DNA of 64,000 nt from Thermococcus sp. JdF3 (GCF_012027495.1 NZ_SNUK01000003.1:124001-188000); one strand, 5' to 3'. Shown: positions 55,087-63,974, counted from the first letter of the stretch. The notes: generated from the letters alone by a model not told the origin. Numbers and translations: made by a program.

Positions 55087-56160
55087 GTGGAGATAAGGTA
55101 TAAACCCGAGGAACTCACGAGGCTCCCAAGGAGCGTACGCTATGAGCGCGGGAAGGTCATCATGATAGACCAGACCATTCTGCCTAAAGAGTTCAAAACG
55201 ATTGAGCTGACGACCGTTGATGAGGTGGCGGATGCCATAATCACGATGAAGGTTCGCGGTGCGCCGGCAATAGGTGCGGCGGCAGCCTTCGGTCTGGCCC
55301 TCTACGCCGACACTTCAAAAGCCAAAACCAAGGATGAGTTCATGGATGGATTTTACCGGGCGTACGACAGGCTTAAGAACACGAGGCCAACCGCTGTGAA
55401 CCTCTTCTGGGCGCTCAACAGGGTGAAGAAGCTCGTCGAGGAGCACCTTGAGAGCCCGCTCGACGAGATTAAGAGGCTTATCGTCGCCGAGGCGCAGAGG
55501 ATAGCGGACGAGGACGTCGAGGCCAACCTCAGGATGGGCCACTACGGTGCCGAGGCCCTTCCGGAAGGGAACGTTCTAACGCACTGCAACGCGGGAAGTT
55601 TGGCAACGGTCCAGCTCGGAACGGTTGGAGCGGTTCTAAGGGTGGTGCACCGCGATGGGACGCTCAAGCTCCTCTGGGTGGACGAGACGAGGCCCGTCCT
55701 CCAGGGCGCGAGGCTTTCAGCCTGGGAGTACCACTACGATGGAATACCGCTTAAGCTCATAGCCGACAACATGGCCGGCTTCGTCATGCAGCAGGGGAAG
55801 GTCGATGCCATCATCGTCGGCGCCGACAGGATAGTGGCCAACGGCGACTTCGCCAACAAGATAGGAACCTACACCCTCGCGGTTCTCGCCAAGGAGCACG
55901 GGATACCGTTCTTCACGGTCGCACCGCTCTCGACAATAGACATGAGCCTCAAGAGCGGGAAGGAGATACCCATCGAGGAAAGGAAGCCCGAGGAAGTCCT
56001 GACCTGCGGCGGCTGCAGAATTGCGCCCGACGTTGACGTCTACAACCCTGCCTTTGATGTCACGCCGCACAGGTACCTGACGGCGATAATAACCGACAGA
56101 GGCATCGTTTACCCTCCCTTTGAGAGGAACTTGAAGAGGCTGTTCAGGGGAGAACCCTGA
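55087..56160 (+). CDS. mtnA: S-methyl-5-thioribose-1-phosphate isomerase
   Basis: 357 residues from a GTG behind GGTGGTGGCT. RGAPAIG, TAVNLFWALNR, THCNAGSLATVQLGT (catalytic Cys) and VVGADRIVANGD (catalytic Asp) are present. It opens the ribose ring of methylthioribose-1-phosphate in methionine salvage; in Thermococcales related isomerases serve ribose-1,5-bisphosphate, but the PKEFKTIEL N-terminus fits the MTR-1-P enzyme. Its last bases overlap the broken VapC gene. Confidence 0.92.
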   Translation: MEIRYKPEELTRLPRSVRYERGKVIMIDQTILPKEFKTIELTTVDEVADAIITMKVRGAPAIGAAAAFGLALYADTSKAKTKDEFMDGFYRAYDRLKNTRPTAVNLFWALNRVKKLVEEHLESPLDEIKRLIVAEAQRIADEDVEANLRMGHYGAEALPEGNVLTHCNAGSLATVQLGTVGAVLRVVHRDGTLKLLWVDETRPVLQGARLSAWEYHYDGIPLKLIADNMAGFVMQQGKVDAIIVGADRIVANGDFANKIGTYTLAVLAKEHGIPFFTVAPLSTIDMSLKSGKEIPIEERKPEEVLTCGGCRIAPDVDVYNPAFDVTPHRYLTAIITDRGIVYPPFERNLKRLFRGEP

Positions 56161-56264
56161 AGCCCTCCCCTTCGGCGGCTTTTTTCAGTTTCTCATCGAA
56201 CGTCACTTTTCGAAGTTCCCCACTGAGGAACGAGAGCGCTCGTGTCGAAGAAGGCTACCTCCAC
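56144..56264 (-). pseudogene. VapC toxin remnant with internal deletion
   Basis: A GTG overlapping the antitoxin stop opens MEVAFFDTSALVPQW, the N-terminus of a PIN-domain VapC toxin (first catalytic Asp in FDTSAL). It then runs out of frame at an internal junction; the C-terminal piece VTFDEKLKKAAEGEGFRVLP, the end of a VapC, appears in the next frame. The middle of the PIN domain with the other acidic residues is missing, so no active toxin can be made. Confidence 0.78.
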
Positions 56265-56419
56265 TCCTCCTCCCTCTCCCGGATTATATCTTCGCTCAAC
56301 TCCCCAGAAACGTCCTTCAGAAGCTCCCTGACTTTCTCTACGGGTTGAGCCTCCTTGAGAAACCTCTTGAGGTGGGGGTAGGTTATCATCAACTGGACTT
56401 TCCTGGCCGAGAGGGGCAT
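56255..56419 (-). CDS. VapB-type antitoxin, 54 aa, of a broken TA pair
   Basis: ATG 56419 after GGTGGTGTT. The protein MPLSARKVQLMITYPHLKRF...ELSEDIIREREEEWR has the size and acidic C-terminal helix of small VapB antitoxins. Its stop overlaps the VapC start by 10 bases, as in normal vapBC operons. With VapC deleted it is an orphan; it may still bind the operator. Confidence 0.65.
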   Translation of the reverse strand: MPLSARKVQLMITYPHLKRFLKEAQPVEKVRELLKDVSGELSEDIIREREEEWR

Positions 56420-56464
56420 AACACCACCGGTTTAACCTACGATTCCCCCAATAAAACGTTTTCT

Positions 56465-56746
56465 CTAACCTCTGGAGAACATCCTTTTCAGTTTCCCCAA
56501 GAGGGATTGAGTGCCTTCTTCAACGACCTCCTCAACAAAAACGCCTTCAATTTTCCCGAGGCGTTCCTCGAAGGCAGGCAGTAGGAGGCCGACAAGCTCA
56601 AGTGGTTCCAAGCACGGACATTCAACGGAGTATTCGAGGGGCTCCCCCTCTGGGAACTCGGCCCTGACCGCTACTCCCTTCCCGTCCTTCACGGCCTCGA
56701 ACCTCGCGACACCCCTCTCACCAACCACCTTCCCCCGTACGAGCAT
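56465..56746 (-). CDS. Hypothetical protein, 93 aa
   Basis: An open frame with even, natural composition and beta-rich core (MLVRGKVVGERGVARFEAVKDGKG...LEYSVECPCLEPLELVGLLLPAFEERL). The family is not recognised. Start is uncertain: ATG 56746 lacks a ribosome binding site; a TTG or GTG slightly upstream (56764-56785), close to a GTTTTAAAC TATA box near 56798, could give a leaderless start. Confidence 0.55.
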   Translation of the reverse strand: MLVRGKVVGERGVARFEAVKDGKGVAVRAEFPEGEPLEYSVECPCLEPLELVGLLLPAFEERLGKIEGVFVEEVVEEGTQSLLGKLKRMFSRG

Positions 56747-56807
56747 CGGAGGGAGTAGGAACACTGGATTAAAGGCATTTCTCAAACCTAAAGTTTAAAA
56801 CAGAACG

Positions 56808-57308
56808 TTACAGAGGCTTTTCGAGGATGAGGGCCCTCTCCGAGTAACCCCTTTTCCTGTACCATTCCACCGCAGGGTTGTTAAGCTCAACGCGAAGGGA
56901 GGCCTTTCTGGCGCCTTCGGCTCTGGCCCATTCCTCGGCCCGTTTGAGGAGAGCAGAACCAATTCCGAGACCGTGAACCTTGGTCTCGACGTCGAGGATA
57001 TAAGATGTGGGCACGAAATCCACTGTGTCATCAAGGATGCAGACCCAGATGTGCCCGAGATAACGGTTGTAAGGGTCAACGGCGGCGAAGAACCTGTGGG
57101 TCCCATGGGCCCGAAGGCGGTTGATTACCCTGGTATAGGCCGAGACGTACTCGTCCTCCGTCAGTTCGGCCCGCAAAAAGTCTCTGCTGACCTCCATGTC
57201 GTACTCGAAGATTTCGCCCATGTAGGGCTCGCCGTCAACGATCCGGAAGTCCTTCGCGGTCTCCTCAATGGGCGGTAGCTCCGCCTTTCTCCCCTTCCTG
57301 AAGAGCAC
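56808..57308 (-). CDS. GNAT-family N-acetyltransferase
   Basis: 166 residues from a GTG with GGAGG nine bases upstream. VETKVHGLGIGSALLKRAEEWARAEGARKASLRVELNNPAVEWYRKRGYSE is the complete acetyl-CoA-binding core (Q/RxxGxG/A and N...Y). Overlaps the 3' end of the PP-loop gene by 44 bases and is the last gene of its operon. It may acetylate an amine produced by the upstream enzymes; substrate unknown. Confidence 0.9.
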   Translation of the reverse strand: MLFRKGRKAELPPIEETAKDFRIVDGEPYMGEIFEYDMEVSRDFLRAELTEDEYVSAYTRVINRLRAHGTHRFFAAVDPYNRYLGHIWVCILDDTVDFVPTSYILDVETKVHGLGIGSALLKRAEEWARAEGARKASLRVELNNPAVEWYRKRGYSERALILEKPL

Positions 57309-58740
57309 CTTCTACAGCCTCCCTCCGGGTTATCCTGATCCACCCGTTGCCAGTCAAGTAAGCGTAACCCCTCGTGTATTCCTCGAAAATTGAATACAGC
57401 CCCTCCCTGAACTCTGGTGGTATGTTATCAAGGCGGGAGCTCTTATCGTCGAAGTGCACCATCTCGACATGCCAGTGGGGCTTTCCCTCCAGCGGGAAGT
57501 TGGGGAGGTTGCGCTTTATGAGGTAGAGCGAGTGCTCAAGCTCGTCCCTGTCCAGGCGAACGAGTCCCTTCCTTATCCTCTTGGGAAGTGTAACGATGTG
57601 CCAGTCTTTATAGCCTATGAACCTCGGGTTTATCCCGTTGGCGAGGAGGAAGGTGAGGATTCCGTTGCACTTGAAGCAGGTGCCGCAGGGGAGGTAATCG
57701 TCACCCTCCTTATGGACGGAGTGACAGCTCCTCTGGAGGCGGAACAGATGGGGATAGCGGTTGTGGAGGATTCTCTCGACTATTAAGCCGGTCAAAGGTC
57801 TGACCGCCGACCACTGGCGGATTCTGAGGTTTCTCTTCCCAAACCACTCCGTCATGTACCTCTCAAAGTCCTGACTCTGGTCGTAGGTGGCGTTGTAGTG
57901 CTCTATCCCGTGGAAGGGCTCATAGCCGCGGGGGTCGTCGTATTCGTTGCCGAAAAGCAGGTTCCCGATGCCGTACTTGTAAATCAGCGGTAGAAAGGCG
58001 AAGGCATAGCCCTCAAAGAAGAAGAGCCTTATCGGGTAAACCTCCGACTTCCTCTTCCCCACGCCCCGCAGGATTCTCATGTTGCGCTCTATGAAGGTGT
58101 ACAGCCTGTCAGCGTTGCCCCAGACGCGCCTCGTGTTCGGCTCGTTTTCCCGGAACCATCTGTACGCCGGAATCGCCACGTGCCAGTGGGCCCCGGACTC
58201 GTTGTAGAAGAAGGGGTAAACCTCACAACCGAGCTCCTTCATCAGGCCGTAGGTGAGGAGGCTCTCCTTCCCACCGCTGAGCATGACTGCGCAGCGCGAG
58301 TAGTCGGGCTTGAAGTGGATCTCTTCCTCCTCCACACCTTCGGGAACGAGGTTTGCCATCGGCCTGGCCATGGCCGGATGAACCTCCCTGGGAACGAACT
58401 CGGGCCTTATGAACTCCGTCGGGTTGGCTATCCTGTTGACGAAGATGTCGCGGGCCGTGGTTTCCATCATGTCCGAGAAGAACTCGAGGTCACGGGGATC
58501 GAGAGAGAACTCAAACCTTATCTCGGGTGTGAAGAGGCCGTAGTTTATGGCCGGAACTATGCTCATGAGCTTTGCAAAAGCCTCGACCTTTGGAATCCTT
58601 TCCGGATAGGTGTGGATCAGCCTGTACGAGAGCTCCTCGCCGTCAACGCCGAGGACGTAGTGCGCCGAGACGCGCCTCGCCGAGATCCTCGGGCGCTCTA
58701 TGAGGATGTAGTCAAAGCACTTCAGCTCTTGAAGGCTCAA
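57265..58740 (-). CDS. PP-loop ATP pyrophosphatase-type protein
   Basis: 491 residues from a TTG behind GGTGGGGGGCG. An N-terminal domain of about 145 residues precedes a PP-loop VMLSGGKESLLTYGLMKELG near residue 155; a Cys cluster RSCHS... LPCGTCFKCNG follows at about 345-370. The layout resembles the C-terminal epimerase-like PP-loop proteins (MurL-type) and QueC relatives, which activate a carboxylate with ATP. The start lies 29 bases inside the DUF1611 gene, so expression is coupled. Activity unknown. Confidence 0.8.
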   Translation of the reverse strand: MSLQELKCFDYILIERPRISARRVSAHYVLGVDGEELSYRLIHTYPERIPKVEAFAKLMSIVPAINYGLFTPEIRFEFSLDPRDLEFFSDMMETTARDIFVNRIANPTEFIRPEFVPREVHPAMARPMANLVPEGVEEEEIHFKPDYSRCAVMLSGGKESLLTYGLMKELGCEVYPFFYNESGAHWHVAIPAYRWFRENEPNTRRVWGNADRLYTFIERNMRILRGVGKRKSEVYPIRLFFFEGYAFAFLPLIYKYGIGNLLFGNEYDDPRGYEPFHGIEHYNATYDQSQDFERYMTEWFGKRNLRIRQWSAVRPLTGLIVERILHNRYPHLFRLQRSCHSVHKEGDDYLPCGTCFKCNGILTFLLANGINPRFIGYKDWHIVTLPKRIRKGLVRLDRDELEHSLYLIKRNLPNFPLEGKPHWHVEMVHFDDKSSRLDNIPPEFREGLYSIFEEYTRGYAYLTGNGWIRITRREAVEGALQEGEKGGATAH

Positions 58741-59794
58741 CGCCCCCCACCCCTGAGGATTGTCTCGCGATGAGCCTCGCTATGTCCCCAACTCCCTGAA
58801 GGAAGGGAACGCGCGTCATTATCCCCGTCTCCCCTTCTATACGCCTTGCCCAGCTCAGGGCCTCTTCATCACTCAGCCCCTCGGAGTTTATCGTTATTGC
58901 GATCGGCTTTTTCCCGCTGAGAAGCTCTATGAGCTGGACGTAGGTTTCGAGAGGGGGGATCCTGAATTCGGGGAAGTCGTCGAAGGTCTTCCTCGCGGGA
59001 GCGTGCTGGAGGACGATGAAGTCGGGCCTTGCCGCGGCTATCAGGTCGAAACCGCCAGGGAAGGCGGGATGGAGGAGCGAACCCTCGCCGTGGGTTACAA
59101 TGACGTCGGGCCTCTCTTCGACCCATGCGCGGTAGAAGACGTCCTCTATCGCTCCCGGAACGAAGTCGTCTATTATTGAGTCCGTGACTATCGCGTACTT
59201 AAAGCCCTGCATCCAGCCCGTCTGACCCATCGCTATGAAGACGCTCTTCAGGCCGAGCTCCCTGAAGGCCTCGTGGAGCATTATCGCGACGGTTCTCTTG
59301 CCCACGGCCGCGTCCGTGCCGAGGACGGCGACCTTGATGGCCTTGACCTCCGCTATCCTGCCCGTGAAGGGAACCCGCATGTTGTAGAAAATCTTGCGGA
59401 CGTCGATTATCTCGACGCCGTAGCGCCTCGCGAGGTGCCTGAGGTAGGGGTCGTCGCTCAGGAACTCGTGGAGGCCGTTGATTATCCCGAGGCCGTTTTT
59501 TATCGCCTCCTCAACGATCCTCCTGTACTCGGGCGGGAGCCTTCCCCCGGGGGTGGCCACGCCTATGATGAGCCACTTCGCGTTGGGGTTCTCCGCGAGG
59601 GCCTCCTCGAGGGTGGCGTAGATCGGTATGCCCCTCCTCCTTCCGTCGAGGACCTCCCCGGCGTCAAGGCTGGCCAGAGTTGAGTCTATGAGACCCACTA
59701 TCCTAAACATCCTGGAATAGCGCACGAGCCCGTGGGCCGTTTTCCCATCGGAGGTCAGATAACGCCCCTCGGTAAGGACGAGTGCCTCTTCCAC
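58712..59794 (-). CDS. DUF1611 family P-loop protein (DgcN-like)
   Basis: 360 residues from a GTG with GGAGG eight bases upstream. N-terminal Rossmann region, then a P-loop VLGTDAAVGKRTVAIML near residue 170 and HGEGSLLHPAFP. DUF1611 includes DgcN, shown in bacteria to N-acetylate D-glutamate; in this protein the acyl acceptor is not known. Lies between the PLP enzyme and PP-loop genes with overlaps on both sides. Confidence 0.85.
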   Translation of the reverse strand: MEEALVLTEGRYLTSDGKTAHGLVRYSRMFRIVGLIDSTLASLDAGEVLDGRRRGIPIYATLEEALAENPNAKWLIIGVATPGGRLPPEYRRIVEEAIKNGLGIINGLHEFLSDDPYLRHLARRYGVEIIDVRKIFYNMRVPFTGRIAEVKAIKVAVLGTDAAVGKRTVAIMLHEAFRELGLKSVFIAMGQTGWMQGFKYAIVTDSIIDDFVPGAIEDVFYRAWVEERPDVIVTHGEGSLLHPAFPGGFDLIAAARPDFIVLQHAPARKTFDDFPEFRIPPLETYVQLIELLSGKKPIAITINSEGLSDEEALSWARRIEGETGIMTRVPFLQGVGDIARLIARQSSGVGGVEPSRAEVL

Positions 59795-60758
59795 TATCAA
59801 CACCTCCGGTAAGCAGGAGCACAAACTTTCCTTTCCTGATCCCAAACTTCACGACAAACTTGACGAGGCCGGCGAGGGTGAGGGCCGAGGCGGGCATGAT
59901 TTTCAATCCCGTCGTTAGGTGGAGAACCTCGGAGCACCTCAGGGCGGTGTCATCCGCAAAGCCAAAGACGTAGCCGTTCGAGTTCATCACCGCCAGTAGG
60001 GCCGCATCGCGGTCGAAGGAACGCCCCGAAACAAGGGGTTCATTCAGCGCGGTCTCCGCGAAGTCTTCGTTTGAATCGCCGTGGAACCTTCTGAGAACCT
60101 CGTTGCCAAAGGCAGTTGTAACACCGATCATCCTCGGTCTGGCTCCACGCTCTTTGAAGCCTTCCCCGAGGCCGGCGAGGGTGGTGCCGTTGCCGAGGGG
60201 AACGAAGACCGCATCCGGCTGTACTCTTTCTAATATCTGCTCCGCCAGCAGGGAATAGGCCGTGAAGTCCACATCGCGTTTGCTTCCGGGATTGGCGTCG
60301 TAGACGTTCATCTCAACGGCAAAGCGCCTGCTGGCCTCGACGGCATCCTCGTAAGTACCTGAGACCATGATGACCTCGGCGCCGAGGGCCCTCATCTCGG
60401 GGAGCCTCTCGAGGGTATAACCTTCGGGGACGAAAATGTACGCCCTTAGGCCAAAGAGGCGGGCGTAGCTGGCTATCGCGACTCCGTAGTTCCCGCAGGT
60501 GCCGACGGTTATTCCGGAGAAGCCTTCCTCGCGAGCCCTCTTCGCGTGAGCCATTGCTATCCTATCCTTGTGTGTTCCCGTCGGGTTTATTCCCTCGTAC
60601 TCAATGTGGATTTCATTGATTCCGAGGAACTCCTCAAGAAGGGGTGCTCTAAAGAGCCTTCCGAGGCCGCCGGGGGCATCACCTGCCTCCGATTCTCCTG
60701 CCAAAGATCCTGTTTTTTTCTTATACTCCCCTGGTGGGGCCGCTTTAAAGGCTTCCAT
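59703..60758 (-). CDS. PLP-dependent threonine synthase-like enzyme (fold type II)
   Basis: 351 residues. NPTGTHKDR carries the Schiff-base Lys, GNYG the phosphate-binding loop, VPLGNGTTLAGLGEGF the second glycine loop. Threonine synthase and related lyases share this fold; the N-terminal domain that recognises O-phosphohomoserine is short here, so the reaction may differ. The last 30 residues after LLLTGGV extend over the start of the DUF1611 gene by 92 bases; most relatives end near that point, so the stop has probably drifted downstream. First gene of the operon. Confidence 0.85.
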   Translation of the reverse strand: MEAFKAAPPGEYKKKTGSLAGESEAGDAPGGLGRLFRAPLLEEFLGINEIHIEYEGINPTGTHKDRIAMAHAKRAREEGFSGITVGTCGNYGVAIASYARLFGLRAYIFVPEGYTLERLPEMRALGAEVIMVSGTYEDAVEASRRFAVEMNVYDANPGSKRDVDFTAYSLLAEQILERVQPDAVFVPLGNGTTLAGLGEGFKERGARPRMIGVTTAFGNEVLRRFHGDSNEDFAETALNEPLVSGRSFDRDAALLAVMNSNGYVFGFADDTALRCSEVLHLTTGLKIMPASALTLAGLVKFVVKFGIRKGKFVLLLTGGVDSGRGTRPYRGALSDLRWENGPRARALFQDV

Positions 60759-60917
60759 GGCCATGCTCCTCCGAAATCTATGGGAAAGCACCATTGGGTT
60801 GGCTAAGGGTATATAAACCTTTCTCCCAGGTAAGGCCGTTTTTCTCGCCTAACTATTTTCTTATCCGATAAAATTTTTAGACAGCCGAATAATTGCCGTG
60901 AAAATTGAAAAGAAAAG

Positions 60918-60927
60918 TTTTTAAGTC
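60918..60927 (+). promoter_or_regulatory. Promoter of the acidic small protein gene
   Basis: GAAAAGTTTTTAAGTCCC supplies BRE and TATA about 40 bases before the ATG at 60968; GGGGGTGGC lies just upstream of the ATG. Confidence 0.5.
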
Positions 60928-60967
60928 CCTTTTCCGGCTATACTCTGCCCTGAAGGGGGTGGCTCAG

Positions 60968-61129
60968 ATGTATCCGCCCAAGAAGAAGGTCCCGCCAAAG
61001 GTTGAGGTCGAGGAAGAGGAAGAAGATTTCGACCCTCTCAATGAGGTGGAGGAGGCCTACGAGGACTTTGACGAATATGATGAAGAGTGGGAAGACGAGG
61101 AGGAGTGGGACTGGGACGACGAAGATTGA
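60968..61129 (+). CDS. Highly acidic small protein, 53 aa
   Basis: Begins MYPPKKKVPPKVEVEE and then is almost entirely Glu, Asp, Trp and Tyr (EEEEEDFDPL...DEEWEDEEEWDWDDED). The basic start and very acidic tail suggest a disordered protein that binds cations, basic proteins or nucleic-acid-binding partners. Good promoter and ribosome binding site. No family known to me. Confidence 0.7.
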   Translation: MYPPKKKVPPKVEVEEEEEDFDPLNEVEEAYEDFDEYDEEWEDEEEWDWDDED

Positions 61130-61259
61130 TGTCCCTCCCCATTTATTTTAACCCATTTTTTACCACTTCCTCCAGCAGATGGCCACAGAATTGCATTCTT
61201 CAGCAGTCCACTCAGCTAACGTTAAAAGCCCTCCCTCCCAACCTTCATCGGTGGTGCTC

Positions 61260-62396
61260 ATGTTCTGGCTGAAGACAAAACTCATTGAGGGTGAGGGAAG
61301 CCTGGGAAGGCTCTCAAAGGAGGCCAGAGGGTACGAGCGCGTTCTCATACTCTCTTCACGCTCGATGAAGAGGCACGGCTTCCTGAAGGAGGCCGAGGAC
61401 TACGTGAAGGAGGCCGGGGCGGAGGTCTTTTCGATAGCTGGACTTCCAGCAGAGCCGAGCGTTGAGGTAATAGAAGAGTTTCTGCCGAAAGTGAAGGATT
61501 TCGAGCCGGATCTGCTGATAGCCCTAGGCGGCGGGAGCGTGATAGACACGACCAAAGCGTTGAAGGTCTTCTACGATGCTCCCGAGCTGAACTTTGAGGA
61601 GATAGCCTTCATAGACCGCTTTTCAAAGCCCAAGCCCGTTCCCAAGCTCAGAACACCGCTGATAGCGATTCCCTCGACGAGTGGAGCTGGGAGCGAGGTC
61701 TCCGGGGCGAGCGTCCTGAAGAAGGGCGACGCTAAGTACAACATCGTGACCCCGGAGATAGCGCCCGACGTTGCCATACTTGACCCGCGACTGCCGAGGA
61801 CTATGCCGGCAGAGGTGGCACGCAATTCCGGCCTTGACGTCCTCGTTCATGGAATAGAAGCCTACACGACAAAGGTGGCGAATCCATTCAGTGACGCCAT
61901 GGCGATTAAGGCAATAAAGACCGTCTATAGGTGGCTGCCGCTCTCGGTGAAGGGCGATGAGGAGGCGAGGGCGAGGGTTCACTACGCAGCAACGATGGCA
62001 GGTATAGCGTTTCTCAACGCGCGCCTCGGCCTCTGCCATGCTATGAGCCACAAGGCGGCGTGGATTGGTCCGCACGGCCTCCTCAACGCGATACTCCTGC
62101 CCCACGTCATGGAGTTCAACGCCACGAAAAGCGACTACGCGAGGAGGCGCTACGACGAGATAGCGAGGGAGCTTGGCTTCTCGACGGCCAAAGACCTCGT
62201 GGAGGTAGTACGGGAGCTCAACGAGATGCTCGGTGTCCCGGAGCTGGGTGAACTGGTGGACGATGAAACTTTCGTGAGCAGGGTCGAGGAGATGGCCGAG
62301 AATGCCTACCGCGACGGGCTCGTTGTCTTCAACCCCGTCGAGCCAAAGCCGGAGGAGATACGGGAGCTCTACCTGAGGGCCTACAGGGGAGAATAA
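61260..62396 (+). CDS. Iron-containing alcohol dehydrogenase
   Basis: 378 residues starting MFWLKTKLIEGEGSLGRL after GGTGGTGCTC. NAD(P)-binding GGGSVIDTTKAL, metal ligands in ARNSGLDVLVHGIEAYTT and LCHAMSHKAAWIGPHG (Asp, His, His, His). Thermococcal homologues reduce aldehydes to alcohols with NADPH. It could share substrates with the AOR-type enzyme at 17987, though they are far apart. Confidence 0.95.
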   Translation: MFWLKTKLIEGEGSLGRLSKEARGYERVLILSSRSMKRHGFLKEAEDYVKEAGAEVFSIAGLPAEPSVEVIEEFLPKVKDFEPDLLIALGGGSVIDTTKALKVFYDAPELNFEEIAFIDRFSKPKPVPKLRTPLIAIPSTSGAGSEVSGASVLKKGDAKYNIVTPEIAPDVAILDPRLPRTMPAEVARNSGLDVLVHGIEAYTTKVANPFSDAMAIKAIKTVYRWLPLSVKGDEEARARVHYAATMAGIAFLNARLGLCHAMSHKAAWIGPHGLLNAILLPHVMEFNATKSDYARRRYDEIARELGFSTAKDLVEVVRELNEMLGVPELGELVDDETFVSRVEEMAENAYRDGLVVFNPVEPKPEEIRELYLRAYRGE

Positions 62397-62410
62397 AAGG
62401 GAAAAAGAAA

Positions 62411-63889
62411 TCAGCCAACGGTTATCTCCTTTTCTCCACCGTTTTCAACCTCGTGTATCTTCCCGCCCTTCATGACCTCTACGATGGCAAGGCTCAGCAG
62501 GGCGAGGAAGAGGTAGACGAGCGCTGAAGTGCCGAAGAGCACCTCGTAGGCCTTCTCCGTCGGTATCTTGATGGGCACCGGCACTTGAGGAATGTGCACG
62601 AGTATGTAGTAGGTGCTCATGACGGTTCCCGCTATGGCCGGCCCCCAGGTGGAACCGAAGTTTCTGAACAGACTGTTCGCTCCGGTCGCCACTCCCATGA
62701 CCCTCGGCGGGACAGAGAACACCAGCACGTTGATGAAGGAGACGTTCATCAGGGTTATTCCGGCCCCAACGACAGTTATGAGGGCCACGAACTGGGTGAG
62801 GGATAGCTGCGTGGCGTACTGGGAGAGCAACGCCAGACCGGCGCTTGCTGTCAGGGCACCAGTTATGGCGAGGGGCTTTGCGCCTGTCCTGGGCATCAGC
62901 TTGCCGGCGAGGGGAGCTACGACCAGCATCGCGAGGGCCATAGGGGTCATGAGCAGGCCGCTTTCGAGTATCGTCTTGCCGAAGCCGTAGGGCGGCTTCA
63001 TCTGGAAGATGTAGGTGTTCGCCTGGCTCATCATCGAGATGCCGAAGGCCGCGAACATTATGCCGAGGTTCACTATCGCGGGATTCCGGGAGGATATTAT
63101 GTCGAGCGGAATCAACGGATTGTCCGCCCGCTTCTCCCAGAGGTAGAGGAGGAGGGCCCCAACAATGGACACCCCGAAGAGCGCAAGCGTCTGCCCCGCC
63201 TGCCAGCCAACGTTCGGGGCGCGCGTAACGGCAACCAGGGCGGGAACAACAGCCCAGACCAGGAAGAGTGCACCGGGCCAGTCGAGCTTTCCGGGGTTCA
63301 CGTAGCGGCTCTCGCGGAGGATTCTCCACGCAAGGATGAACATGATGACAGCAAACGGTGCCGCCGAGTGGTACGTCCAGCGCCAGCCGAAGTTCTGGGT
63401 TACGTACGCGCCAAGGGGAAGAGCGATGACCATACCGACGCCGAACATCGCGCTTATCATCCCCTGAACCTGGGGCACCATCTCGGGCGGGAACTCCTCG
63501 CGGACGAGGCTGAAGGCGAGCGGGAATATTGCCATGCCGAGGCCCTGGATTGCCCTGCTGAAGAGGAGCCACTCGAAGCCCGGCGCAAAGCCGTTGAGTA
63601 TAACCCCCAGCGTGTAGAAGCCCAACGCAACCAGGAACATCTTCTTCTTGCCGTACATGTCCCCGAGCTTGCCGAATATGGCGGCACTTACCGTTCCGAC
63701 GAGGAGGTATATCGTCAGTACCCAGCTGACGTCGTTGGGGTTGATGGCGAACTCCTTCTGTATCGTCGGCAGTGCGGGGGTCAGCATCGCCTCCGTGTAC
63801 ATGACGAGGAGGGGCAGGATAACGACCACCAGCATCGCCCGCTTTGCATAGGCCATGTCGTAGGTCTCGATATTCCTCGTGACCTCCAC
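62411..63889 (-). CDS. 14-TM major facilitator (DHA2-type) multidrug exporter
   Basis: 492 residues from a GTG behind GGTGATAAAAA. About 14 hydrophobic helices, motif A GKLGDMYGKKKMFLVAL after helix 2, and motif C-like GMVIALPLGAYVTQNFGWRWTY in helix 5, as in EmrB/QacA-type drug:H+ antiporters. A palindromic operator overlaps the promoter, so it is likely under a repressor, perhaps encoded by the partly visible gene at the end of the window. Confidence 0.92.
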   Translation of the reverse strand: MEVTRNIETYDMAYAKRAMLVVVILPLLVMYTEAMLTPALPTIQKEFAINPNDVSWVLTIYLLVGTVSAAIFGKLGDMYGKKKMFLVALGFYTLGVILNGFAPGFEWLLFSRAIQGLGMAIFPLAFSLVREEFPPEMVPQVQGMISAMFGVGMVIALPLGAYVTQNFGWRWTYHSAAPFAVIMFILAWRILRESRYVNPGKLDWPGALFLVWAVVPALVAVTRAPNVGWQAGQTLALFGVSIVGALLLYLWEKRADNPLIPLDIISSRNPAIVNLGIMFAAFGISMMSQANTYIFQMKPPYGFGKTILESGLLMTPMALAMLVVAPLAGKLMPRTGAKPLAITGALTASAGLALLSQYATQLSLTQFVALITVVGAGITLMNVSFINVLVFSVPPRVMGVATGANSLFRNFGSTWGPAIAGTVMSTYYILVHIPQVPVPIKIPTEKAYEVLFGTSALVYLFLALLSLAIVEVMKGGKIHEVENGGEKEITVG

Positions 63890-63909
63890 TTTTTATCACC
63901 GATGTATCG

Positions 63910-63930
63910 AACGATATATCGTTTATAAAT
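63910..63930 (-). promoter_or_regulatory. Promoter and palindromic operator of the MFS gene
   Basis: On the minus strand GATTTATAAACG contains the TATA box (63923-63930). Directly downstream AACGATATATCGTT (63910-63923) is a perfect 14-base palindrome, and TATCG-AA-CGATA overlaps it (63905-63916). It is placed to block transcription when bound. Confidence 0.65.
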
Positions 63931-63974
63931 CTAACGGTGGTTGGGCTTATAAACCACGTACCCCATTTTTCACC

